A DNA stretch of 64,000 nt from Aurantiacibacter poecillastricola (GCF_030730945.1 NZ_JAVAMS010000002.1:496001-560000), one strand, 5' to 3'. Positions 1 to 9,787 are shown, numbered from the stretch's first letter. A program made the numbers and translations. The notes: a model not told the origin generated them from the letters alone.

Positions 1-45
1 CGGCGCATCGCGGCGGGCCGCCTGGATTGCCGGGATCACCAGGTA

Positions 46-1188
46 TCAGGCCGCCAGCTTCCCCTCGTAACGTGCGGTCTTTCCCTTGCCCGCGCCCTTC
101 GCATGATAGAGCGCCGCGTCGGCATATTCGCGCAGCCGGTCGACCGAAGTCGTATCTTCCGGCAGGCATGCGTAACCAAGGCTCATGCCGATGTGCACTG
201 GCGACGCTCCGCTTATGGCATAGCTGTTGTCGCGGATTGCGTGCAGGAGGGCCTTTGCTCTTTGCTCCACCATGTCGGGTGGACTGCCCGGCAGCACGGC
301 CATGAATTCGTCGCCGCCCAGCCGCGCCAGTATGTCCGGCGCCGGCACGACCGCGCTCATCCGCCTGGCGACTTCCTTCAGCACGGCATCGCCCGCCGCG
401 TGCCCGTATCGGTCGTTGATCTCCTTGAACCCGTCGAGGTCCATTGCAATCACCGCCAGGGGCTGCGTGCTGGCAAGCTTTTCCATCTGCGCGTCCAGCC
501 CGCCGCGGTTGAGCAGATCCGTCAGCGGATCGCGACGCGAACGCCTAAGGTTCTCGTGCTCCGCCGACAGCGCGCGGACCATTGCGGACTTGTAGTTCGT
601 CACGATCTGCAAGGCGCCGAACAGGAAGAGCGGCGTCATCGCGGCAATGATGAGGAACCAGGGATTCCCTGTCGCCAGGGCACCGATCGCGAAGGGAAAG
701 TCGCACAGGCAGACCAGTAGCAGGGCGAGGCGCGGGGCGGCATAGTTACGCGCACATAGGGGGCCGATGAGCGCCATGACCATGGTTGCGGTAAGCACCA
801 TCAGGACGGGGTCCTGCGTGCGCATGGCGAAGAACGCGGTCATGCCCTGAAGGGCGCACCACAGGCACGACAGGACGATGGCAATGCCGATGTCGGCCGA
901 AATCCCGGCCTTGGCCTGCGCGCGCAAGTGAGCAAGCGTCGCGAAGCGCGCGCAGGCGATGAGGCCTTCAAGCAGCAGCAGGATCACGAAGATCGCCGAA
1001 CCATCGCGCGCGATACTCGCTACGCTGACGACCAATCCGACTATCGCGCCCATGGCGATGGCGCCGGGTGACGCCAGCAGTTGCAGCAGCAATTGCTGGC
1101 GGATGGCTTCCGGCACCGACCGGCCCGGATCGGTCAGCCATTGCAAGGCTCGACTTCGCAAAGTCAGCCGAATCTCGCTCTCTATCAT
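46..1188 (-). CDS. Membrane-bound GGDEF diguanylate cyclase
   Basis: The 380-residue product should make cyclic di-GMP from two GTP at the inner membrane. Six hydrophobic segments fill roughly residues 37-198. A GGDEF domain follows, with DPLTDLLNR at its start and an intact GGDEF motif near residue 291. The usual inhibitory I-site RxxD, five residues before GGDEF, reads PAPD, so product inhibition at that site is probably lost. There is no EAL domain. I chose the ATG at 1188, with GGAG about 9 nt upstream, over a TTG at 1221 that would add 11 basic residues. The gene stands alone; a GATTA-N2-TAATC palindrome lies upstream at 1233-1244. The signal sensed is unknown. Confidence 0.9.
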   Translation of the reverse strand: MIESEIRLTLRSRALQWLTDPGRSVPEAIRQQLLLQLLASPGAIAMGAIVGLVVSVASIARDGSAIFVILLLLEGLIACARFATLAHLRAQAKAGISADIGIAIVLSCLWCALQGMTAFFAMRTQDPVLMVLTATMVMALIGPLCARNYAAPRLALLLVCLCDFPFAIGALATGNPWFLIIAAMTPLFLFGALQIVTNYKSAMVRALSAEHENLRRSRRDPLTDLLNRGGLDAQMEKLASTQPLAVIAMDLDGFKEINDRYGHAAGDAVLKEVARRMSAVVPAPDILARLGGDEFMAVLPGSPPDMVEQRAKALLHAIRDNSYAISGASPVHIGMSLGYACLPEDTTSVDRLREYADAALYHAKGAGKGKTARYEGKLAA

Positions 1189-1262
1189 GCGCTTGGTCTC
1201 CCTCCGGAGGCGCTTACGCAATTAGGTGTAGCGATTAGTTAATCGGGCTGCTTTGTAAGCAC

Positions 1263-2867
1263 CTAGCCGCCGCCGGGGCCGTGCTGCTGCATCGGCGGCG
1301 GACCGCTGATGTCGGTTGCGTCGCCGCCCGAGCCCTTCTGCTCCCATTCGATGCGATAGAGGTCGAACCGGCGGTCGGCGAGGTTGCGCACCGTGCCTTC
1401 CGCGCGGGCCCAGGCGAGATCGGCGAGGTTGACGTCGCTGATCGTCAGCGTTTCCACGTTCTCGCTCGCTTCGGCTGCAATGCCGTCACGTGCGAAGGGG
1501 AAGTCGCACGGTGTCAGGATGCAGCTTTGCGCGTACTGGATATCCATGTTGGCGACGTTGGGCAGGTTGCCAACATTGCCGCTCATCACGACGTAGCACT
1601 GGTTCTCGATCGCACGGGCGGCGGCGCAGTAGCGAACGCGCATGTAGCCCTGCCGGCTGTCTGTGCAGAAGGGCACGAAGATGATTCGCGCCCCCTCGTC
1701 AGCCAGGCGGCGAGCGAGCTCGGGGAATTCGCTGTCGTAGCAGATGAGCACGCCCACCGGACCGCAATCGGTCTGGATCACGTCCACCGTGTCGCCGCCA
1801 TGGATGTTCCACCAGTAGGCCTCGTTGGGCGTGGGGTGGATCTTCTCCTGCTCGTGAATGGAGCCGTCGCGCAGGCAAACCATCGCGACATTGTGGATGT
1901 CGCCATCCTCCATACGGGTGGGGTGCGAGCCGCCGATGATGTTAATGTTGTACTTGAGCGCCATCTCGGACAGCGCCTCGCGGATGCGCGGCGTGTATTC
2001 GGAGAGGCGTTCGATGCTTTCGAGCGGCGAGAGTTCTTCTTCCTCGGCGCTCAGAAGCATCAGGGTGAAGAGCTCGGGAAAGAGAATGAAGTCCGACTCG
2101 TAATCGCTTGCCACATCGACGAAATAACGCACCTGGCGCATGAACTCGTCGAAGTCGGAGACGGCGCGCGCCTGCAGCTGGCAGGTGGCGACGCGCACGT
2201 TCTCCACTCCGCGAGGTACGCGGGCCTTGGGGCTGGCTTCCTGGTCCACGAAGGGATTGCGCCACACCATGTGCGTGGCGAAGGCGCGGCTGCGCTTGTC
2301 CTCCGGCAGGTAGTTGGAAAGGATGCCGATGGGCTCGAAGCCGTTGGCGAGCTGGAAGCGCACCACCGGGTCGTGGATCTTTCCGGCAATGACCTTGGCG
2401 AGGTAATCGTCGGGCCCGTCCACCCGCCGCCAGCTCTTCGACAGGTTGGGCATGCGCCCGCCGAAGACGATGCCCTTCAGCTCCTCCTGCTCGGCAAGCG
2501 CGCGGCGTTCCTCGTACAGCCTGCGTCCGATGCGGGTGCCCCGCGTCTTGGGATCGACGCACAGTTCGTAGCCGTAGAGCCAGTCGCCCTTCGGATCGTG
2601 GCGGCTGCCATAGCCATTGCCGGTGATCTCGTCCCAGCCATGCGGGCGCAGCGCCTTGTCGCCGCTGATGCGCATGGTGGCGCAATAGCCGATCAGCTTG
2701 TCGTCGAGGAAGGCGACGAAGCACCCCTCGGGATAGTTGTTGATCTGGCCGCGGATCTCGCTCTGCGTGTAAGGGACGAAATCCTCGTACACGCGCTTGG
2801 CGAGAGCGGCGATGCGCCTGACATCGCCGATCTGCGCCGCGCGGACTTCAAGACGGGCCTTGGTCAT
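1263..2867 (-). CDS. GNAT acetyltransferase / carbon-nitrogen hydrolase fusion
   Basis: This 534-residue protein joins a GNAT acetyltransferase (about 1-200) to a nitrilase-superfamily amidohydrolase (about 222-510). The GNAT part has the acetyl-CoA loop RGTRIGRR near 109. The nitrilase triad is complete: Glu265 in FPELF, Lys342 in EKIHPTP and Cys376 in ICYDSEFPE. The two-domain arrangement is a recognised bacterial family of unknown substrate. It starts 18 nt after the icd stop, so it is probably cotranscribed with icd. It may acetylate an amine and hydrolyse an amide of a related compound; that coupling is inference. Confidence 0.88.
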   Translation of the reverse strand: MTKARLEVRAAQIGDVRRIAALAKRVYEDFVPYTQSEIRGQINNYPEGCFVAFLDDKLIGYCATMRISGDKALRPHGWDEITGNGYGSRHDPKGDWLYGYELCVDPKTRGTRIGRRLYEERRALAEQEELKGIVFGGRMPNLSKSWRRVDGPDDYLAKVIAGKIHDPVVRFQLANGFEPIGILSNYLPEDKRSRAFATHMVWRNPFVDQEASPKARVPRGVENVRVATCQLQARAVSDFDEFMRQVRYFVDVASDYESDFILFPELFTLMLLSAEEEELSPLESIERLSEYTPRIREALSEMALKYNINIIGGSHPTRMEDGDIHNVAMVCLRDGSIHEQEKIHPTPNEAYWWNIHGGDTVDVIQTDCGPVGVLICYDSEFPELARRLADEGARIIFVPFCTDSRQGYMRVRYCAAARAIENQCYVVMSGNVGNLPNVANMDIQYAQSCILTPCDFPFARDGIAAEASENVETLTISDVNLADLAWARAEGTVRNLADRRFDLYRIEWEQKGSGGDATDISGPPPMQQHGPGGG

Positions 2868-2885
2868 GGCCGCTCAGCCTCCGGC

Positions 2886-4115
2886 TCAGCCCAGGCCCTG
2901 TTCCTTCATCTTGGTCTCGAGACCTTCCACGATAGCTTCGAAGAACTGTTCGGTCGTCATCCAGTTCTGCTTGGGACCGATGAGAAGCGCGAGATCCTTG
3001 GTCATCTTGCCGCTTTCCACGCATTCCACGCAGACCTTCTCCAGCGTCTCGGCAAAGGCCACCACGTCGGGCGTGTTGTCGAAGCGACCGCGATACATCA
3101 GGCCGCGCGTCCAGGCGAAGATGCTGGCGATGGGGTTGGTGGAGGTCGCCTTGCCTTCCTGGTGCTGGCGATAGTGGCGCGTCACGGTGCCGTGCGCGGC
3201 TTCGGCTTCCACGGTCTTGCCGTCGGGCGTCATCAGCACGCTGGTCATCAGGCCGAGCGAGCCGAAGCCTTGCGCGACGACGTCGGACTGCACGTCGCCG
3301 TCGTAGTTCTTGCAGGCCCAGATGAACTTGCCGTTCCACTTGAGCGCGGCGGCGACCATGTCGTCGATCAGGCGGTGCTCGTAGGTGATGTTCGCCTTCT
3401 CGAACTTCTCGGCAAAGCCTTCATTGTCGAACACTTCCTGGAAGAGGTCCTTGAAGCGCCCGTCATAGGCTTTCATGATCGTGTTCTTGGTGGACAGGTA
3501 CACGGGCCAGCCGCGGTCGAGGCCGTAATTGAAGCTGGCGCGCGCGAAGTCGCGGATCGATTCGTCGTGGTTGTACATCGCCATCGCCACGCCGGGCTGG
3601 TCGAAGGTGTGCACGTCGAGATCGATGGTGTTGCCATCCTCGCCCTCGAACACCAGGCGCAGTTTGCCGGCGCCGGGGATGAGGGTGTCGGTGGCGCGGT
3701 ACTGGTCGCCGAAGGCATGGCGGCCGACCACGATGGGATCGGTCCAGCCGGGTACGAGGCGCGGCACGTTGTCGATCACGATGGGCTCGCGGAAGATCGT
3801 GCCGCCCAGGATGTTACGGATGGTGCCATTGGGCGAGCGCCACATCTTCTTGAGGCTGAATTCCTCGACGCGAGCCTCGTCCGGGGTGATGGTGGCGCAT
3901 TTCACGCCCACGCCGTACTGCTTGATCGCATTGGCGGCATCGACGGTGATCTGGTCGTCGGTCTCGTCGCGCTTCTGCACGGACAGGTCGTAATATTTCA
4001 GGTCCACATCGAGATAGGGCAGGATCAGCCGTTCACGGATCCACTCCCAGATGATCTTCGTCATCTCGTCGCCGTCGATCTCCACGATGGGGTTCTTGAC
4101 CTGAATTTTCGCCAT
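2886..4115 (-). CDS. icd: NADP-dependent isocitrate dehydrogenase
   Basis: The 409-residue product matches the homodimeric, eukaryote-like NADP isocitrate dehydrogenase found in alphaproteobacteria. It oxidatively decarboxylates isocitrate to 2-oxoglutarate in the TCA cycle. The N-terminus [19 protein letters not shown] is characteristic, followed by conserved blocks such as [21 protein letters not shown] and [10 protein letters not shown]. The ATG at 4115 is preferred; the open frame extends 22 codons further upstream without family similarity. It lies 41 nt downstream of the flavoprotein gene on the same strand and 18 nt upstream of the GNAT-nitrilase gene. Confidence 0.97.
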   Translation of the reverse strand: MAKIQVKNPIVEIDGDEMTKIIWEWIRERLILPYLDVDLKYYDLSVQKRDETDDQITVDAANAIKQYGVGVKCATITPDEARVEEFSLKKMWRSPNGTIRNILGGTIFREPIVIDNVPRLVPGWTDPIVVGRHAFGDQYRATDTLIPGAGKLRLVFEGEDGNTIDLDVHTFDQPGVAMAMYNHDESIRDFARASFNYGLDRGWPVYLSTKNTIMKAYDGRFKDLFQEVFDNEGFAEKFEKANITYEHRLIDDMVAAALKWNGKFIWACKNYDGDVQSDVVAQGFGSLGLMTSVLMTPDGKTVEAEAAHGTVTRHYRQHQEGKATSTNPIASIFAWTRGLMYRGRFDNTPDVVAFAETLEKVCVECVESGKMTKDLALLIGPKQNWMTTEQFFEAIVEGLETKMKEQGLG

Positions 4116-4156
4116 GAGTTCTGCCTTGTCTCGATTTGCTGAAATTTGCGGGCGTC

Positions 4157-5284
4157 TTAGCAGGGACGCGCATGGGTGCAAGTCGCCCGGTCGGACTGGA
4201 TGGAGTCGCGCCCGATGCGGCAGCGCTCGGCAAGGTCGATGACGAGGCCGGGCAGCAACCGCGCAAGGGCAAGGGCGGCAGCCGCGCCGAGACGGGTCTC
4301 TGCCAGGACCCGCGCCGCCTTCGCCATTTGTACTGGCCGGTAGGCGCGCGCGGCAAAGGCACGCTGGTAGGCTTGCGCAGCGCCGGTGCCGCCTTGCAGC
4401 CAGTGCCGGGCCGCCATCGTGCCGCTGGCGACGGCAATCGACATGCCTTCGCCCGCCAATGAGGGGATTACCGCCGCCTGGTCGCCAAGACGAAACAGGC
4501 CCGGCTTGGTTTCATGCGCGATCCAGCCATAGGGGACTGCGCCGATGCTCTCGACCCGGGCCCTCGAGAAGTCCGGTCCGAGGCGGTCTGCAAAACCGGC
4601 ATTGTCCTCGGCCACGCGCGAAAGCAGGGTGAGCGGATCGCCTCCGGCACTGGCCAGCGCGGACTTGCGTAGCGCAAGGCAGATATTGGCGGAGCCGCCT
4701 TCCTGCAGGACGATCCCGGCATAGCCGCCGCGAAACAGGTGCAGTTCGATGGCCGAGCCGATCAACCGCCTGCGCGCATTGCCGGGCGGGAGGCGCAGGC
4801 GCAGGCCAAGCGCCGGATCTTCGGACTGGCGCGGGCGGGAATGACCGCGAACGTCGTGCTTGCCTGTAGCGAGAAACAGGCTTTCGCCATGCCAGTCCTG
4901 CCGCTGACCATGCGCAGTGCTGGCGGAAATGCCGCGTATCGTGTCGATCGCGAACTGCGCGCCCGCAGTCGTCGCCGTCTCGCGCATCCGCGTGTCCAGC
5001 GCATGGCGCGACAGGCCAAGCGAAGGGCGGGGGAGGGGCGTCTCTACCCAAGTGCCCCGGCCGAACAGGCGCAAGCGATCGACAGGCTGCCCGCCAAGGT
5101 CGGAAAGGTCGATCCCCAGAGCCTCCAGCTGGGAAAGCGTGCGCCAGCTCATGAACCCGCCGCACAGTGGATCGCCAACAGTCGCGCAGCGATCAAGCAG
5201 GGTAGGGGACACTCCCGAGCGAGCCAGTTCCACCGCCGCCGCGCATCCCGCAGGCCCGGCACCCAGGATCAGCGGGCGGGCCAT
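4157..5284 (-). CDS. FAD-dependent oxidoreductase of the type III PKS cluster
   Basis: The 375-residue protein is a flavoprotein of the geranylgeranyl-reductase/aromatic-hydroxylase fold. It has a dinucleotide motif at the N-terminus ([16 protein letters not shown]), a mid-domain LATGKHD motif and the FAD-ribityl GD motif ([17 protein letters not shown]). Its ATG overlaps the methyltransferase stop as TGATG, so it is translated by coupling as the third gene of the polyketide set. By analogy with known synthase-methyltransferase-hydroxylase operons it may oxidise a methylated resorcinol or pyrone. A role in reducing an isoprenoid or acyl chain is the alternative. Confidence 0.82.
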   Translation of the reverse strand: MARPLILGAGPAGCAAAVELARSGVSPTLLDRCATVGDPLCGGFMSWRTLSQLEALGIDLSDLGGQPVDRLRLFGRGTWVETPLPRPSLGLSRHALDTRMRETATTAGAQFAIDTIRGISASTAHGQRQDWHGESLFLATGKHDVRGHSRPRQSEDPALGLRLRLPPGNARRRLIGSAIELHLFRGGYAGIVLQEGGSANICLALRKSALASAGGDPLTLLSRVAEDNAGFADRLGPDFSRARVESIGAVPYGWIAHETKPGLFRLGDQAAVIPSLAGEGMSIAVASGTMAARHWLQGGTGAAQAYQRAFAARAYRPVQMAKAARVLAETRLGAAAALALARLLPGLVIDLAERCRIGRDSIQSDRATCTHARPC

Positions 5285-5970
5285 CAGCGCACCCGGGAGA
5301 CGCACAGGCGGAAGGGAAACTTCCTTTCGACCCGGGCGCCGGTCACGGATGCGCTTTCGAGCAATTCGTGCCACTCATCCGTCCGGAAGGCGCGGGCGAT
5401 GGAGGTCTGCCCGTCGAGACGCACGATCCGGTGCCAGCCCGCCAGCGCGGCAAGAATGGGATAGCCGAGATAGCTGAGCGTGCTGCGGTGCAAATCGTTC
5501 ACGAACCATCCGGCCCGCGCTTCGCTCTCCATCGTTCGCAGGAAGGCGAGGAGTTGCTCGCGGCTCATGTGATGGGCGACGAGGCTGGATGCGATCACGT
5601 CCCAGCTGCCGTCCATCAGGTCGGCATAGTCTCCGGTGATGTAGGTTATCGGCAAGTCATGCGGCGTGACCTCCCTGGCGACAGCGGCGCTGTTCGGATT
5701 GAGATCGACTCCCACCAGCGTCGCCCGCTTGCGATGCCTCCTGGCCCAGCGCGCGATCTCGCGCAGCGTATCGCCCTGACCGAAACCGACATCCAGCAGC
5801 TTGAATTCCTTGCGCTTTGCCAGGGCGGTCCCGAGAAACTGCAGGGTAGGGCGATAGGCTATCGTGGTGCGGTTTACCTTGGCAAGGTCACCGAGAACGG
5901 TGCGATAGACGAATGCGGGCAGGGCCGGATCGTCCATCAGTTCCTCGGTGTCGCGCCGTTCAGTCAGCAT
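5284..5970 (-). CDS. SAM-dependent methyltransferase of the type III PKS cluster
   Basis: This is a 228-residue class I methyltransferase. SAM-binding motif I is LLDVGFGQGDTLREIA, followed by the acidic loop VGVDLNPNSAAVA and a motif IV region with HHMSREQLLAFL. The ATG at 5970 lies 11 nt inside the polyketide synthase gene, and the downstream flavoprotein ATG overlaps its stop, so the three genes are translationally coupled. The longer open frame upstream is out-of-frame synthase sequence. The likely substrate is the aromatic or pyrone product of the synthase; this is inferred from position only. Confidence 0.85.
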   Translation of the reverse strand: MLTERRDTEELMDDPALPAFVYRTVLGDLAKVNRTTIAYRPTLQFLGTALAKRKEFKLLDVGFGQGDTLREIARWARRHRKRATLVGVDLNPNSAAVAREVTPHDLPITYITGDYADLMDGSWDVIASSLVAHHMSREQLLAFLRTMESEARAGWFVNDLHRSTLSYLGYPILAALAGWHRIVRLDGQTSIARAFRTDEWHELLESASVTGARVERKFPFRLCVSRVR

Positions 5971-7030
5971 CGGCCTTGATCCAGCCATAGCGCAGGCCCT
6001 CCATGGCGAGGCCCGGGCCGAAGGCGAGCGCAATGCCATTTGCAGGCCGCTCCTGCGCCAGCTTCTCCAGCACGAAGAGGACGGTGGCGGACGACATGTT
6101 GCCGAACTCGTCCAGCACGCAGCGCGAAGCCGCGAGCGCATCCTTCTCCAGCGACAGGCCGCGCTCCACGGCATCGAGTACCGATTTCCCGCCCGGATGG
6201 ACGGCCCAGCTTAGCGGATGTCCCTCCCCAAGGAGCGCTTTCTGCACGTCGCTGCTATCGAGCGCTTCGGCCAGCCGTGCGGGCACTTCGCCCGAGAGGT
6301 GCATGGCAAAGCCGCTATCGCCGATGGTCCAGGTGATGAGGTCGTCCGATTCCTCCAGCGCCAGCGACAGGCCTTCGCCGAGGCCCAGCCCTTCGCCTTC
6401 GCCCGATACGAGAACCGCAGACGCGCCGTCCGCGAACTGGCCCATGGCAAGCAGGCTCTCGATATCGCCGGTTTCCTGCAAGTGCAGCGAGCACAGCTCC
6501 ACCGACACGGCAAGCACGCGGGCAGTGGGGTCGGAGCGCACGATATGCGCCGCGGTGCGCAGCAGGGTGATCCCGGCATAGCACCCCATGAAGCCGATGG
6601 AGACGCGCTCCACACCCGAAGACAGGCCGAGGCGGCGGGCGATCAGCTGGTCGAGGCCCGGCGCCATGAAGCCGGTGCAACTCGCAATCACGATGTGGGT
6701 GATGCCATCAGTGGAGGGGAGGCCCTCGATCGCCTTCATGGCAAGGTCGGGCGCGGCGGCGGCATAGCGTTTCATGCGCTCGCCCGTGCCAGGCTCTGCG
6801 CCGTTCATGTAGAAGCTGCCGAAATCCATCGCAGCATCGCTTCCGGTCAGCACCGAGTAGCGATGCGAGATACCGCCGCGTGCTTCCATGCGGCGGAACA
6901 GCGCAGCCTTGCGTTCGTCCGGCAACTGGCTTGCAGCCCATTCGGTATAGCTTGCGTGCACGTCGCTTTCCGGCACCGCGGTCGCGATGGCGGTGATGCG
7001 GGGACGCGGGCGAGGTGGGCTCTGCGACAT
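5960..7030 (-). CDS. Type III polyketide synthase
   Basis: A 356-residue chalcone/stilbene-synthase-like enzyme that should extend an acyl-CoA starter with malonyl-CoA and cyclise it to an alkylpyrone or alkylresorcinol. The catalytic triad is complete: Cys150 in GFMGCYAG, His278 in WAVHPGGKSVLD and Asn311 in EFGNMSSATVLF. Length is normal for the family. It is first of three overlapping genes and starts 38 nt after the nitronate monooxygenase stop, so it may be read through from the beta-oxidation genes that handle its likely starters. Chain-length preference cannot be read from the sequence. Confidence 0.93.
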   Translation of the reverse strand: MSQSPPRPRPRITAIATAVPESDVHASYTEWAASQLPDERKAALFRRMEARGGISHRYSVLTGSDAAMDFGSFYMNGAEPGTGERMKRYAAAAPDLAMKAIEGLPSTDGITHIVIASCTGFMAPGLDQLIARRLGLSSGVERVSIGFMGCYAGITLLRTAAHIVRSDPTARVLAVSVELCSLHLQETGDIESLLAMGQFADGASAVLVSGEGEGLGLGEGLSLALEESDDLITWTIGDSGFAMHLSGEVPARLAEALDSSDVQKALLGEGHPLSWAVHPGGKSVLDAVERGLSLEKDALAASRCVLDEFGNMSSATVLFVLEKLAQERPANGIALAFGPGLAMEGLRYGWIKADAD

Positions 7031-7068
7031 TCAGCGATTACAACGGCCAACGGGGCCGCTGGTGCCGC

Positions 7069-7980
7069 TCACCCGCAGAATTTCGCGCGCGCGGCCTCGT
7101 ATTCGGCAATCAGTTGCTCGCAGATTTCCTTCGCCGGGCGAACTTCGCGCGTTGCACCCGTTCCGTGGCCGGCGGACCAGATGGTCTTCCAGGCCTTCGC
7201 TTCCTCGTTCAGCGACATTTCGCCGGGCGCATCGTGCAACGTGGCCGCATCGAGGCTGGGAGTGAGGAAATTGGCGCCCACGCCCGTTACCCGGTCCGTA
7301 TAGGTAATGTCGCCCGCGCCTGCGCCGATCATCATGTCCTTCTGCTCCTGCGAGGCCATGCTCTCGGTCGCGGCGATGAAATGGCTGCCGAAATAGGCGA
7401 AGTCGCAGCCCATCATCTGTGCTGCCGCGATGTGCCCGCCGTGGCTCATGGAGCCCGACAGGATCAGCGCCCCGTCCCAGAACTCGCGGATCTCGCTGGT
7501 GAGGGCGAAGGGACTGTAGGTGCCCGCATGGCCGCCAGCACCGGCGGCGACGGCAATAATGCCGTCCACGCCCGCTTCGGCGGCCTTCTCGGCATGCCGC
7601 TTCTTGATGACGTCGTGGAAGACGAGCCCGCCATAGGAGTGCACCGCGTCTACCAGCTCGGGCACCGCGCCCAGCGAGGTGATGATGAGCGGCACCTCGT
7701 GCTTGATGCAGACCTCCAGATCGGCCTGCACACGCGGGTTGGAGCCGTGGACGATCAGGTTAACGCCATAGGGTGCGTCATCCTCGCCCAGCCGCTCCTT
7801 GATCTCGGTCAGCCACTCGTCGAACCCTTCGGTGGTGCGCTGGTTGAGTGCGGGGAAGGTTCCGCAAAGCCCGGCCTTGCAGCTTTCCACCACCAGGTCC
7901 GGTCCGGAGACGAGAAACATGGGCGCGACGATGGCGGGCACTTTCAACCCGCCAGCGAAGCGCTCCAGCGAGGCGCTCAA
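7069..7980 (-). CDS. Nitronate monooxygenase family flavoprotein
   Basis: The 303-residue protein belongs to the 2-nitropropane dioxygenase/nitronate monooxygenase TIM-barrel family that uses FMN. Family signatures are APMFLVSGPDLV at the N-terminus, AAGAGGHAG in the middle and GSHFIAATES towards the end. The start is a TTG at 7980 that overlaps the acyl-CoA dehydrogenase stop (TTGA), which fixes the start by coupling. In beta-oxidation operons such proteins may be flavin-dependent enoyl reductases or detoxify nitronates; the true reaction is not known. Confidence 0.88.
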   Translation of the reverse strand: MSASLERFAGGLKVPAIVAPMFLVSGPDLVVESCKAGLCGTFPALNQRTTEGFDEWLTEIKERLGEDDAPYGVNLIVHGSNPRVQADLEVCIKHEVPLIITSLGAVPELVDAVHSYGGLVFHDVIKKRHAEKAAEAGVDGIIAVAAGAGGHAGTYSPFALTSEIREFWDGALILSGSMSHGGHIAAAQMMGCDFAYFGSHFIAATESMASQEQKDMMIGAGAGDITYTDRVTGVGANFLTPSLDAATLHDAPGEMSLNEEAKAWKTIWSAGHGTGATREVRPAKEICEQLIAEYEAARAKFCG

Positions 7981-9767
7981 AACGCTTCCTCGGGCATGTC
8001 CATCATGCTCGCCTTGCCGCTGGTGATCGCCATCATCTGCGCCATGGCCGGCGGCAGCAGCCGATCGAAGAAGAAGCGTGCGGTGGTGATCTTGGCTTTG
8101 TAGAAAGCCTCGTCATCCGTGCCCTGCTCCAGCTTTGCATGGGCAATCTTTGCCGCCTTGGCGAAACAGTAGCCCATCGCGACGAAGCCCAGCAGACGCA
8201 GGTAGTCGGTCGCCGCGGCGCCTGCTTCCTCGGGATCCTTCATGCCCTTCTGCGCGATATGGCCGGTGGACATCTGCAGCGCCCCGAAGGCTTGCTGCAG
8301 GCTGCCCACCATCTTGCCGATATTCGCGTCGGAGCCGTTGTCCTCGATGAATTGCGACACCGGGTGGAAGAAACTGCGCAGGTTGCGGCCCATGCGATCG
8401 GGCAGCTTGCGACCCACGAGATCCAATGCCTGGATGCCGTTCGTGCCCTCGTAGATCTGCGCGATGCGCGCATCGCGGGCGAACTGCTCCACGCCGGTTT
8501 CCTGTATGTAGCCGTGGCCGCCATGCACCTGCACCGCGAGATGCGCGCTCTCGTGGCCGAGATCGGTGAACAGCGCCTTCACCACCGGTGTCATCAGCGC
8601 GACGAAATCCTTGGCGCGTTCGCGGGCCTCGGGCTCCTTCGCGGCGTGTTCGGCGTCGAGCGCGCGGCTGACCCAAGCGGAGACGGCGCGGCTGCCCTCG
8701 TTATAGGCGCGCATCGTCATCAGCATGCGGCGAACGTCGGGGTGTACGATGATCGGATCGGCAGGCCCGTCCGGGTTCTTCACGCCCGAGAGCGAGCGGC
8801 CCTGCAAGCGGTCCTTCGCGTAGTAGACTGCCGACTGGTAGGCGATCTCACCCACGCCGAGGCCCTGGATGCCCACGGCTACGCGCTCCGTATTCATCAT
8901 CGCGAACATGGCCTCGAGGCCACGGTTCGGTTCGCCCACGAGCCAGCCCTTGGAATCCTCGAACGACATCTGGCAGGTTGCAGACGCCTTGAGGCCCATC
9001 TTGTGCTCGATCGCGGTGGCCTTGGCGTTGTTGTAATTGCCCGGCGTGCCATCGTCGTTGGGCAGGTACTTGGGCACGAGGAACATGGAGATGCCCTTCA
9101 CGCCCGGGGGCGCATCGGGCAGGCGCGCCAGCACCAGATGGACAATGTTGTCGGTCAGGTCATGGTCGCCGGCGCTGATGAAGATCTTGTTTCCGGTGAC
9201 AAGGTAACTGCCATCTTCCTGCGGCACCGCCTTGGTGCGCAGCAGGCCGAGATCGGTGCCGCAATGCGACTCCGTGAGGCACATCGTGCCCGACCACTCG
9301 CCGCTCGCCATCTTGGGCATGTAGAGGTTCTTCTGGTCCTCGCTGCCATAGGCTTCCAGCGACACCATCGCGCCGCCGGTAAGGCCCGGATAGAGCCCGA
9401 AGGAGAGGTTCGCCGAGCAGGTCATTTCCTCCACCATCTTGCCGATGGCGTGCGGCGCGCCCTGTCCGCCCCACTTCTCCGAGACGCCGAGGCTGGCCCA
9501 GCCGCCTTCGCAGAACTGCTTGTAGGCTTCTGGAAAACCATCGGGCGTGCGCACGACGCCATTCTCGATCCGGCAGCCCTGCTGGTCGCCGGGCCAGTTG
9601 ATCGGCAGGAGAACGTCGCGACACAGCTTGTTCGCTTCCTCGAGAATGGCGTTCGTCACGTCCTCGTCGAAATCCTCGAAGCCCTCGAGATCGCCGAAAC
9701 CGTCGTCCTCGTGGAGTTCGTAGATGTTGAAGCGCATGTCGCGGATGGGGGCTTCATAGACTTGCAT
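7977..9767 (-). CDS. Acyl-CoA dehydrogenase (long form)
   Basis: A 596-residue FAD enzyme catalysing the first step of beta-oxidation, acyl-CoA to 2-enoyl-CoA. The middle domain has MCLTESHCGTDLGLL, and the catalytic base sits in YEGTNGIQALDLVGRKL (Glu near 440). An extra C-terminal helical domain makes it about 200 residues longer than short-chain forms, as in the long-form clade. It begins 20 nt after the stop of the bifunctional dehydrogenase/hydratase gene and overlaps the nitronate monooxygenase start by 4 nt, so it is an internal gene of the operon. Confidence 0.95.
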   Translation of the reverse strand: MQVYEAPIRDMRFNIYELHEDDGFGDLEGFEDFDEDVTNAILEEANKLCRDVLLPINWPGDQQGCRIENGVVRTPDGFPEAYKQFCEGGWASLGVSEKWGGQGAPHAIGKMVEEMTCSANLSFGLYPGLTGGAMVSLEAYGSEDQKNLYMPKMASGEWSGTMCLTESHCGTDLGLLRTKAVPQEDGSYLVTGNKIFISAGDHDLTDNIVHLVLARLPDAPPGVKGISMFLVPKYLPNDDGTPGNYNNAKATAIEHKMGLKASATCQMSFEDSKGWLVGEPNRGLEAMFAMMNTERVAVGIQGLGVGEIAYQSAVYYAKDRLQGRSLSGVKNPDGPADPIIVHPDVRRMLMTMRAYNEGSRAVSAWVSRALDAEHAAKEPEARERAKDFVALMTPVVKALFTDLGHESAHLAVQVHGGHGYIQETGVEQFARDARIAQIYEGTNGIQALDLVGRKLPDRMGRNLRSFFHPVSQFIEDNGSDANIGKMVGSLQQAFGALQMSTGHIAQKGMKDPEEAGAAATDYLRLLGFVAMGYCFAKAAKIAHAKLEQGTDDEAFYKAKITTARFFFDRLLPPAMAQMMAITSGKASMMDMPEEAF

Positions 9768-9787
9768 TGGACAAATCCTCTCTCGGT

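Noticed and set aside
1281..4142. A 953-codon plus-strand ORF across the GNAT-nitrilase and icd genes
   Set aside because: It is antisense to two well-supported genes and its composition (His/Val/Ala/Asp-rich, no domain) is what GC-rich codon bias produces on the opposite strand.
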